Source: Echria macrotheca (taxonomy: Eukaryota; Ascomycota; Sordariomycetes; Sordariales; Schizotheciaceae). Taken from it: 64,000 nt of DNA. The notes below the pieces were generated by a model. It searched no databases. It was not told where the DNA came from and saw only the letters and a program-made list of their open reading frames with translations. Of the stretch, positions 55,469 through 64,000 are shown in pieces (position 1 is the stretch's first letter; every line of letters starts with the position of its first letter). The position numbers were made by a program, and so were the translations under genes. The stretch is taken from NCBI GenBank assembly GCA_030411725.1, contig MU839832.1, forward strand, positions 682,001 to 746,000, in the 5' to 3' direction.

Positions 55469-58225
55469 ATGCGTTGCCAAACAGCTCTTGGGCGGGGCCT
55501 TGCTGTCGGGTTGGCACTTCTGGGACTCCACCCCCAACTCTCTGAAGCTTTCAGAGCTGCTCAAGACCCGGCCTCGCTCGCTCCGCCCGAGGTGTGCGAG
55601 TTCAAGACGATCAACTACATCACCCATACTCTGCCGCAGCAATGTCTCCGGACATCATGGAGCGCCGCAACACCGACGGCAACGGCCGAAGCAACCGCAA
55701 CCGACTCGGCGACGGCTGCCCCAAGCTCCGAATCCACGACGGCGAGCGAACCCGCACAAGATCAGGGCCAGGATAAAGACAAGGAGGACGAGGAGACCCC
55801 GGACTTTGCCACGGGGTCCTTCATGTCCTTTGAGGAATGGAAAGAGATGATGCTGCGGAAGTCGGGCCAGGATCCCGCCAAGCTCAAAGACCGGAAACCC
55901 CACGAGCACAAGGCTGACAGGGACCCGGCGGCCATGAATGGCGAGTACAGCATCGGGGAGGAGGGGGAAATATCCATTGGTTTCGACGCACTCTCCGAGA
56001 AAGTTTCGGAGCTGGCGTCGTCATCCTCGGACGATGCCACGCCTGGCGGCAGCGCCGCAGTCGAGGAGCAGGTTCTCACTGGCGACGGCAAGGCGCAATA
56101 CTATCGGAGCAAAGACGCCGGGAAGACGTGCAAGGAGAGGTTCTCGTACTCATCCTTTGATGCCGGCGCCACGATCCTCAAGACGAGTCCCGGTGCCAAG
56201 AACGCAAACTCCATTTTGGTCGAGAACAAGGACTCGTACATGCTCCTCGAATGCCGGAGTAAAAACAAGTTTGTCATAGTCGAGCTCAGCGACGACATCC
56301 TCGTCGACACGGTTGTGCTCGCCAACTTTGAGTTCTTCTCGAGCATGATTCGCAAGTTTCGGGTCAGTGTCAGCGACCGCTATCCCCCCAAGGCGGACAA
56401 ATGGGTAGACCTGGGCACCTTCGAGGCTCGGAATAGCCGCGACATCCAGCCCTTCCTGGTCGAGCACCCGCAGATCTACACAAAGTATGTCCGGATTGAA
56501 TTTCTCAGTCATTATGGCAACGAGTATTACTGCCCGGTATCCCTACTCCGCGTCCATGGCACCCGTATGCTGGATTCGTGGAAAGAGCCGGACAACAGCC
56601 AGGACGATGATCCGGATCAGATTGATGCCCCAGCTCAGGAACCAGTAGCCGAGGGTAACCAAACTCAAGAAGTGCCCCTGGAGACTGTTTCTTCCAGTAC
56701 CGTCGACGAGATTATCCCGGAGAAGACGTACGTGACGGAAATGGGCCTCTCCCCTTGGCAGCCCATGTTCTATTATAACTTCTCCGAAGAGACGTGCATA
56801 ATATCGTCGCCCACCACCGGCGATCCCACCCCCGTTACGCCAGATCATGATTCAGAGAAAAGAGCAGCTGCTGGGAGACCCGAGTCCGTCTCAGCACATA
56901 CCTCGAAGGCTACGGTCACGACCGAGTCTCCTCAACGGCCCACTACTTCTGTCTCGGCCGCCATGCCTTCCCGATCCACGGACTCTCAGTCACAGTCGGC
57001 CGGCGTCCCCTCCCAACCACCCGCCTCAGCATCACAGCAGCAGGCCGAGAGTAACAGCAGTGCCACGACCATCTCAAACTCGAGACCGCCCACGCCCAAA
57101 GCCGAGACAGTTCCTGTTAATGCTCCCTCCGGCTCGTCCCGGAACAGCGGGAGCGCCACACCCTCATCCACAACTACATCCCGCAACAAAACGAGCGCCT
57201 CCTCGAGCGCGGCATCCGCCTCTCCAACGGTTCAGGAGTCATTCTTTAAGACAGTGACCAAGCGCCTCCAGCTGCTCGAATCCAACACCTCCCTGTCACT
57301 GCAATACATCGAAGAACAGTCGCGCTTCCTACAAGACGCCCTCCTCAAGATGGAAAAAAAGCAGGCCGGCCGCGTCGACGCCTTCCTCGACAACCTCAAC
57401 AATACCGTACTCGCCGAGCTGCACTCTTTGCGCCAGCAGTACGACCAGATCTGGCAGAGCACCGTCATCGCCCTCGAGACGCAACGCGAACAGACGCAGC
57501 GCGAGAACGTCGCCCTGTCAAGCCGCGTCGCCGTCCTCGCCGACGAGATCGTCTTCCAGAAGCGCATGGCCATCCTCCAGAGCGTCCTGCTCCTGAGCTG
57601 CCTCGTCCTCGTCATCTTCAGCCGTGGCGGCGGAGGACCGACTCTCTCGTCGTATGGGGGCAGCTTCGGCGCCGCAACAGGCGGCTTCGGATCCCCTTCT
57701 TCTCCTCCTCCCGGCGGCGGCGGCGCGTCATCTAGATTCTTCTCATCGCCACCACCACCCGATAATACCTCGCACATCCGGCACCATCATCATCATCAAA
57801 GGGAAAAGATACTCCCCATGACGCCCACGTCGCAGTTCAGCAGGGAAGATACACCCCTCATCCACGTGGACGACGTCGGCGTCGGCCGCCCGTTCCTGGG
57901 TGGTGACTCGTCGCCTTCGCCGCCACAGCTACTGCGGAGAAGGAGTCGGACGGTGAGCAGCGAGGGGACAGCAGCAGGAGGAGGAGGCGGGGCGGAAGGG
58001 ATAGGCGAGGAGGACGAGTTTGATCACGTGTCCTCGATTAACGGAGGGGAGACGGAGGGTTCTCTGAGGGAGGATCATCGATACATGTCGCAGACTGAGT
58101 TTGGCGGAGTTGTCACGGTCGACCAAGAGTCGACCAAGCCCTTGTCCAAGGGACGGTCGGGTATATCGCAGTTGAGCGGTGCTGTGAGGAAACCCTTACC
58201 AGCATTACCCGAGGATCCCAGTTGA
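55469..58225 (+). CDS. SLP1: SUN-like ER membrane protein SLP1
   Basis: A single exon of 2757 nt encodes 918 aa. An N-terminal signal peptide (about 1-27) is followed by the SLP1-specific CEFKTINYITHTLPQQCL, then an acidic region with FMSFEEWKEMML. The SUN domain spans about 210-365 (YSSFDAGATIL, VIVELSDDILVDTVVLANFEFFSSM, KYVRIEFLSHYGNEYYCPVS). Downstream are a Ser/Thr/Pro linker, a coiled coil (about 590-700), one membrane helix (about 701-718, LQSVLLLSCLVLVIF) and a long cytoplasmic tail. Yeast Slp1 works with Emp65 in the ER to protect folding soluble proteins; the Opt/SUCO relatives are the metazoan counterparts. Single-pass topology puts the SUN domain in the ER lumen. Confidence 0.92.
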   Translation: MRCQTALGRGLAVGLALLGLHPQLSEAFRAAQDPASLAPPEVCEFKTINYITHTLPQQCLRTSWSAATPTATAEATATDSATAAPSSESTTASEPAQDQGQDKDKEDEETPDFATGSFMSFEEWKEMMLRKSGQDPAKLKDRKPHEHKADRDPAAMNGEYSIGEEGEISIGFDALSEKVSELASSSSDDATPGGSAAVEEQVLTGDGKAQYYRSKDAGKTCKERFSYSSFDAGATILKTSPGAKNANSILVENKDSYMLLECRSKNKFVIVELSDDILVDTVVLANFEFFSSMIRKFRVSVSDRYPPKADKWVDLGTFEARNSRDIQPFLVEHPQIYTKYVRIEFLSHYGNEYYCPVSLLRVHGTRMLDSWKEPDNSQDDDPDQIDAPAQEPVAEGNQTQEVPLETVSSSTVDEIIPEKTYVTEMGLSPWQPMFYYNFSEETCIISSPTTGDPTPVTPDHDSEKRAAAGRPESVSAHTSKATVTTESPQRPTTSVSAAMPSRSTDSQSQSAGVPSQPPASASQQQAESNSSATTISNSRPPTPKAETVPVNAPSGSSRNSGSATPSSTTTSRNKTSASSSAASASPTVQESFFKTVTKRLQLLESNTSLSLQYIEEQSRFLQDALLKMEKKQAGRVDAFLDNLNNTVLAELHSLRQQYDQIWQSTVIALETQREQTQRENVALSSRVAVLADEIVFQKRMAILQSVLLLSCLVLVIFSRGGGGPTLSSYGGSFGAATGGFGSPSSPPPGGGGASSRFFSSPPPPDNTSHIRHHHHHQREKILPMTPTSQFSREDTPLIHVDDVGVGRPFLGGDSSPSPPQLLRRRSRTVSSEGTAAGGGGGAEGIGEEDEFDHVSSINGGETEGSLREDHRYMSQTEFGGVVTVDQESTKPLSKGRSGISQLSGAVRKPLPALPEDPS

Positions 58226-58476
58226 TAGCAAGATAGCGTAAAAATCACGAGCGAGTTCTGTTATTCTCTAGTGTACATGTCATCGTATTATCCGTGTCTC
58301 AAACACTCCCAAAATGATGACTCCCGTCTATCTGATGCTCTCGCTCGCTCTCGACACTCCACGGACTGACTGAAACGGGAAACACAAGCAGTTTCAAAAA
58401 CACAAAACTACCGAACTATGCTTCCCAGCCCGTGCATACCGGAGCAACCCTGCTCTCCGTAGCACTTCCGTGATCC

Positions 58477-58710
58477 CTATCCTCTGGCAAGAGGCATGGC
58501 GGTATGGGACGGCCCACTTTCCAGACCATTATAGTACAGATGGCCTCCTATCGGCATAGCCAATATGCCTCCCATCACCAACCGCGTCCGCCTGTCTACC
58601 GGAAAACGTCTCAAATACCAAGGCAGGTAGAAATGAAGTGACCCATGAGCGCCCTCCCAAATCATATGCCCCCATTTCCCCTGCCCAGGTGAGTATCTGA
58701 ATGGATTTGT
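58477..58710 (-). CDS. Small conserved-looking ORF, 5' end uncertain
   Basis: About 77 codons ending at TGA on the minus strand with protein-like content: NPFRYSPGQGKWGHMIWEG, then a possible membrane-proximal stretch (YLPWYLRRFP) and GGILAMPIGGHLYYNG. There is no ATG at the start of the open region; an in-frame stop lies just upstream, after a TTTTTAAG sequence that could be a splice acceptor. Upstream coding exon(s) are therefore likely but were not found with confidence. The size and pattern resemble small mitochondrial inner-membrane proteins, but I do not recognise it. Confidence 0.4.
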   Translation of the reverse strand, partial: TNPFRYSPGQGKWGHMIWEGAHGSLHFYLPWYLRRFPVDRRTRLVMGGILAMPIGGHLYYNGLESGPSHTAMPLARG

Positions 58711-58925
58711 CAAGTCTTAAAAACTGAAAGTTGAATTACAGCGGGGGATTTTGATACAGATTGTGGTCATTTCGTCGAAGTTGCGCAGATGGCGAGCTCT
58801 CAAAATAGCATGTAGCTCGTGAGAGTGGCAGAAAGGCATGAACAATAATTCATGGCACAAAGACTGACGATCGGAAGGAGTGACGGCCCTCGTGTATCGC
58901 CCTGCGGTACGTTCGGACGAAAAAC

Positions 58926-61548
58926 TCAGTGGCCAAGAGGCATGAACGGCGACTGCTGCTGGATTTGAGCATCGTAGTCATACTCCTCCAGCGCGGCCAG
59001 TCTGGTTCCGCGGTCGTACTGCGAGCGACGGCGGCGCTGCTCATCACGGAAGTGCTGGCCAGCGTTGGGGGTGAACAGACCTGTGACGGACGTGTTAGCC
59101 ATGATACAAGAACGATTGATATCCCCCACATACCAACATGCTCTGCGTTCTCACAGCTTCTCTTCATCTTCGACTGGTTGTCGGGCTCAGGGAACGGCTC
59201 TTCCTGGCCAGCCAACTCGGGCATCGGACCGTTGCAGGTGTAGTACAGCTACCTCATCATCAGTCTCTGAAGCACGCCCATTGTAACCTAACACACCTTC
59301 GGGCGATAGTGAGGAGCCTCAAGCATGACGGAGCTGTTGCGAAACTTCTGGACGAGGCAGTCCTTTCCCTGAATGGCTTCGCCTTGTTAGTATGATGGTG
59401 GCAAACCAGGTGCGGCGAGATCACTTACTTGCGTACGAAACCTCCGCAACCTTGTCACTCTTGAAGCAGTTCCAGCGCTGGTTGGCGCGGGCATTGACGA
59501 ACTACCAAAGTTAGTAAGAGAGGATGGGATCATCTCTCGTCTGAAACATACATCAATGATATGAAGGGGCTGCGAATCTTGTTAGCTATGGCTGTTATGG
59601 GCGCTGGACTGTGCAAACTTACATCGACAAAATTGATGAACGCATAGCCGACACTGCGAGAAGGGTTAGCTCGGGAAATCCCATTGGGGCCAACACGGCA
59701 ACACATACTTGCAGTCGTTCGCAAAATCAATGCGCAGATACATGAAGTCGTACTTGCCCCAGCTGGACTGATCAACGATATCCTTGAGCATGGCCTGGTT
59801 GACCTTGTTCGGAATGTTGCGCAACATGATCTATCTCGTTAGAAACTGTTTTCCCAATGCGCATTGGTGGTAGACTTACCGTGGTGCGAACATCAATACC
59901 GTCACGGATGCGGTTGACGTCGACCTGGTTGTGGTGGCTTCCCGAAACATGATACGGCGACCGATTCACGCGGGTGGCGTACTGACGGCGGTTATCCTGT
60001 CTTCCGTAGCCCATCATGCCTCGAGGGCTAGTATAGTCGCTCGTCAGGGTCAACGGCGTCGAAGGAGGTGTGAAGATGGGTCCCATCATCGGCATACCGC
60101 CCGGGATTGGCGTCATGGGGGCAACCGGGGCTCCGCTATGTCTACGGGTCGGAGTCTGATCAAGAACGTAGGGGCTCTGGTAGAGCACCGGCTGGTACAT
60201 GACTGGCTGCTGAGACATATGCGGCCCAAGAGGCGACTGCAGATGACGGCCAATGCTGCCGCCAGTGGAAGGCTGCGGTGTGCCGGACATGTTCATGCCC
60301 TGGAACATGTTTGTCATATCCTGGACGGGGGTCTTTGAAGACGACTGGCCGCTGTTGCGCACCGGTGTCATGACGTTGGGCTCGGGACGAGACACCCACA
60401 GCTGGAATCCCTGTATCGCAGTTGATCAGAATACCGAGCAAGCGAGTACATTGGGGACAGGGAACAAAAACCTACCGGCATGCGTGCTCCATTGTACTTG
60501 GAGATAGCAGAGACCGCGATGTCGAGATCCGCAAACTCGACCAAAGCCTTGAAAGGATATGTGCCTTGCTCGCTCTGACGGCGAAAGGCAACCACATCGC
60601 CTTCTTTCTGCAGAAGCTTGAGGACGAGTTCCTCGACCTCAGCCGGAGACATGGTGGAAGCATCACCACCCTGGACCCAGATCTGGACCTGACCCTCGGG
60701 AGCCACCTCAAAGTAGCCACCAGGGTTGACAATCTCCACATCGCGTTAGTCTGCCTGGTCTGAAGACACGTCGTGGTAGGAGTTGGACTTACGTTGTAGA
60801 ACTCAGAAGCCGAGATATAGTCGGCGCGCCATCCGCCAACGGAGTATCCGATGGATTCGCGGACAGCCCGAGCATACTGGACGTTGGTAGCGCGGATGTA
60901 AACCTTTCCGCCGCTCGGGACGAGACTGCATTTGCCCGAATAGGCGAAGTTGAGCTGCTGCTCCAGGCCCTGAGATAATCGTTAGCTTTGTCGTTTATAT
61001 GCTTCAATTCTGGCCACTAGACTCACCATCAGATAGTTCTCCACGTCGCCGGTCGCAACGGGCTTGTCGGAACTCGACAAAGCGATATATCGAGAGATCC
61101 CCAGCTCGCTACTGAAGCCCGAGGCCGCCGGATACGACGTAGACTGCAAGGCTGACGACGAGTTGACACCATTGTTCGCCTGTGCATTGAGCGATCCGTG
61201 GGCTACCATGGGGATGGTGAGCGGGCGAAAAGCAGACGCGGTGGGCGAGAGCTTCTGCTCGACCTTGGCTGCTGTGGTGCTGGCGGAAATGAACGGGTCT
61301 TTCTCGGAGGCATTCTGGTTACCGTTGAAGCCATCGCCACTCTTGGCATTGGCGGTAGAAGCCTTGGACTCCGACGACGTGGCCAAGCCCAAGTTCTTCA
61401 TCAGCTTGGCCGATCTGGCCGAACTCTCCTCCGGGGAGAACGCGGTCAGTCTCGTGTCGGGAGTGCCTTCATGCTTGTACGAATCGCCTCCGGCACTAGA
61501 AGAGTGAGGGGAGGAGGGGTTGAACGAGGTTTCCTTAGCCTGCGCCAT
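58926..61548 (-). CDS. Mei2-like RNA-binding protein
   Basis: Eleven exons: 61027-61548, 60793-60969, 60476-60733, 59880-60410, 59709-59830, 59623-59653, 59552-59569, 59429-59501, 59297-59376, 59134-59248, 58926-59080 (2082 nt, 693 aa). The C-terminal RRM_2 domain typical of Mei2 proteins is present: TTIMLRNIPNKVNQAMLKD, GKYDFMYLRIDF, VGYAFINFVDPLHIIDF, then FNARANQRWNCFKSD-like and VSYATIQGKDCLVQKFRNSSVM. Weaker RRM-like regions lie at about 175-320. In fission yeast Mei2 drives meiosis; in filamentous ascomycetes such proteins are linked to development and mating. The exon 59552-59569 is only 18 nt. All introns are 48-65 nt. The N-terminus is Ser/Ala-rich and disordered. Confidence 0.93.
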
Positions 61549-62920
61549 CGTGAAGATATTGACAGGCGTGGTAGAGGGAGACTTCGAGGAAGTGGTTCTG
61601 GGTAGGTAAGGAGGGAAATGCGGATGGGACCTGGCACCAAACAGCTGAAAAGGCTTGTTCGTGATGGCCAAGATGATACCGAGCGAAGGGAAAGTGAAGG
61701 TTGGGAGACAAGAAAACGAGGTGAGTTGACCAGGCGTGGCAATCTCTGCTTCCAAGCTGTGGATTGCGGAAATTTCTGCCCGAGGTGCGTGGTGTGGAAG
61801 GAGGAAAGAACGAGGGAAGGCAAGAGCAAGAATTTGAAACTGAAAGGGAAGGGAGTCAAAACTACGGGAAGGCGGATCCCTCCCCAAGATGATGTCGACG
61901 CGCCGAGCAAGTCAAGAGATACACGACCCTCTAAAGGAAGAAGCAGAAGAGTCAAATGCGAGGGCCGACTTGGAGAGCTACGGAAGCGGATACAGAACGA
62001 GAAGAACGGGACGAAAATCAACCATCAGATGGCAATGTCAGACCTCATTTGCTGGTGTTTCGAGAAACCTGATGCAACCGTGGTAGCAAGAACAGAAGGA
62101 ACGGCCAGGAGTTCGGACAGGGTAGAGTTCCAGATAAGGCGTCTCTGTCACGGGATGTTGCTGCCTTTCTCGACACTTCAGGTACATGCTGTGCCATCCA
62201 GTCTGAAATTGGCTACTCGATTGATTTCGACATGAAAAGAAGTGCAGAGATGTTCAGTTAGTAGAGTATGATTCTCAGCCTGGCACTCTCCTCTGGTCAG
62301 TTAAAATGCTTGGGCTTGATTTGGCGGTCTGTGAGACACAGCTTGGAACCTGTGTCAACCTGATCAAGTGGAATACCACGGCCATTGTGTAATAGACAGA
62401 TAGACACATATGGCTCTTTAAAGTTGAAAGGCAACAGTTATTGACTGGCAACGCTGGTCAGTCGACTCCTCTATCTGGATGTCGACTTACACACATCCCT
62501 GACAGGCACAGATAATTCCAGGCCGCAACAACAAGTGCGTTAGCATTTAGACTTTTCCTATCTCGGTGCTCCAAACATCCATGGAATTCTGGGAATTTCG
62601 TCTCAGATTTGAAAAAATCATTTAGAGTGGGCAACCGCTTTGTTGAAGTCGAGAAAACCTTCGGGAAACTCCGCCTGTTTGCATCACCAACTCGAAACTA
62701 AGCGCACGGACCAGGTTCGATTTCCCGCTGCGTTTCTGCATGTCGAAGCTGTGCTACAGTGGGCCTGCCGCTGCAACTGTCGCCATTCATCCAATGATAC
62801 CCCGATCCCGTCAACATCCAGCGAGACTACAAGTTTGCCCACACCACACAACCTCGATCTATCCACAGAAGGAGGCAGTTCGGAGCGAGGCCAAATGAAG
62901 CTGCGAGCTTCCTAGACAGA
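61549..62920. other. Divergent promoter region Mei2-like / SEC15
   Basis: About 1.37 kb between divergent starts, likely with a long leader for the Mei2-like gene (61549-61900 is T/C-rich on that strand). A small upstream ORF for SEC15 lies at its right end. No other gene supported. Confidence 0.5.
62895..62915 (+). promoter_or_regulatory. Six-codon uORF before SEC15
   Basis: ATG AAG CTG CGA GCT TCC TAG ends 5 nt before the SEC15 ATG at 62921. If in the transcript, it would lower or gate initiation at SEC15; the transcription start is not known. Confidence 0.35.
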
Positions 62921-64000
62921 ATGCCGCGTAAAGCTCAGACGTGGAATGACTATGTCACTGCGGTTGACCAGGTTTGGGTTTCCCGGAACAGCCCTGGCAC
63001 TTCTGCTGCTGACACCTTGGACAGATCATCCTCGCGCCAACCGACTCCGACTTCCTGGACCAGCTGATTCCCGTGCTTCGAGATGCGACAACGAGCGGCC
63101 GGACCGCAGCGCTCGCCAAGAGCTTGTCGATATATGCCGAAGAGCGAGAGAAGGACATCGAGCAAATCGGGCTGACGAAACACGAGGAGTTCCTGGGCTC
63201 GGTGAATCAGCTGCAGAAGGTGCGCGAGGGCACAGTCATATTGACTTCGGAGATCCTGGACCTGAACCAGTCGATACAAGCGAGTACCGAGAAGCTGGCC
63301 GAGCAGAAGCAGGCACTGGTGAATACGCGCGGGGTCCGCCAAAACATCACAGATGTCTCTGATGCGCTCAAGGAGTCGCTCAGGATCCTGCATGCTGTCA
63401 ACAACGCCCATGACTTGATCAGGAGGAAGAAATATTATGCCGCGCTCAAGTCCCTCGACGATCTCCAGAATGAGCATCTCGTGCCCATCATTCAGAACAA
63501 GTACGCCACTCAGTACAAGCTGGCCGACCTCATCCAAAAATCGATACCGGACTCCCAAAAAGCCATCTCCAAGGCTGTGATGAATGATCTGAATACGTGG
63601 CTGTACCGTATCCGGGAGACCTCACAATTCCTTGGTGAGGTGGCTTTCTATCATACGAAGCAACGTCAGGACCGGCAACGTGCCCGCATCGAGTCCAACT
63701 CGTTCCTGAGCCATTTCAAGCTCAATTCTGCCATAGAATTGGTGTCAGACGAAAATAATGACTTCGATGTCCTGGATAACGATGAGGTCCAGGTCGACTT
63801 CACGCCTCTGCACGAAGCTCTCCACATTCACGAGGCACTTGGACAGCTTGACAAATTCCGCGCCGAGTACGCTGCAACCAGACGTCAGCAGAAGGAACTA
63901 TTGTTACCAAGCACCGTAGATCTTCTGAGTGAAAATGATGAGCTGTCACTTAGCTCTCTTCTTGAGGGTATTGCTGGGTTTGCCATCATCGAGAAGGTGA
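62921..64000 (+). CDS. SEC15: Exocyst complex component SEC15 (5' part, cut by window end)
   Basis: Exon 1 (62921-62971, 17 codons) is joined to a second exon (63025 to beyond 64000) over a 53-nt intron. 342 residues are visible; the full protein is about 750-800. It begins MPRKAQTWNDYVTAVDQ and continues with DSDFLDQLIPVLRDA, the N-terminal coiled coil and LNQSIQASTEKLAEQKQALVNTRG, matching SEC15. It is the exocyst subunit that binds Sec4/Rab GTPase on secretory vesicles and tethers them at sites of polarised growth, in fungi the hyphal tip. The C-terminal cargo-binding domain lies outside the window. Confidence 0.93.

Overview
This is a chromosomal stretch of a filamentous ascomycete (Pezizomycotina, most likely a Sordariomycete). 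The evidence is the gene set (an intron-containing histone H4, a Zn2Cys6 regulator, a fungal STAND/NLR protein, a CYP52-type P450, a D-xylulose kinase), the many 44-65 nt introns with GT(A/G)NGT donors, CTAAC/CTGAC branch sites and YAG acceptors, and the long gene-free spacers. Gene models were built by hand from both strands. Nearly every multi-exon model was checked by requiring the summed exon length to be a multiple of three with one open frame.

Layout. 0-11 kb: Zn2Cys6 transcription factor (+), NADH-cytochrome b5 reductase (-), DUF3605 protein (+), SND2/TMEM208-like ER protein (-), APC/C subunit CDC27 (+). 12-22 kb: histone H4 (+), TRAPP subunit TRS20 (-), mitochondrial ribosomal protein MRPL31/mL60 (+), cap-binding subunit CBC2 (-) with an odd repeat tail beyond its stop, nucleoporin NUP82 (+), alkaline ceramidase (+). 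22.5-28.4 kb: a divergent pair, an NLR-like STAND protein (-) and a CYP52-like P450 (+). 28.4-34.5 kb: a gene-poor accessory-looking tract with one unresolved small gene and many homopolymer and microsatellite runs. 34.5-49.7 kb: six minus-strand genes in the same direction or nearly so, namely an acidic low-complexity protein, PIK1 (PI 4-kinase), a MUP1-type amino-acid permease with a 3-nt micro-exon, a conserved fungal protein of unknown function, and BUR6/NC2-alpha. 51-64 kb: HSL-type alpha/beta hydrolase (-), xylulokinase (-), SUN-domain SLP1 (+), a small conserved-looking ORF (-), a Mei2-like RNA-binding protein (-), and the 5' part of exocyst SEC15 (+), cut by the window edge.

Most genes are core eukaryotic housekeeping: cell cycle, chromatin, nuclear pore, cap binding, and secretory traffic through TRS20, PIK1, SEC15 and SND2. 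The accessory element is the NLR/P450 pair and the repeat-rich tract next to it. No cluster of functionally linked genes (operon, secondary-metabolite cluster) is evident. The unusual features are in gene structure: a 3-nt exon, an 18-nt exon, two GC-AG introns, two places where intron retention stays open, and a repeat-encoding tail separated from CBC2 by a single in-frame stop.
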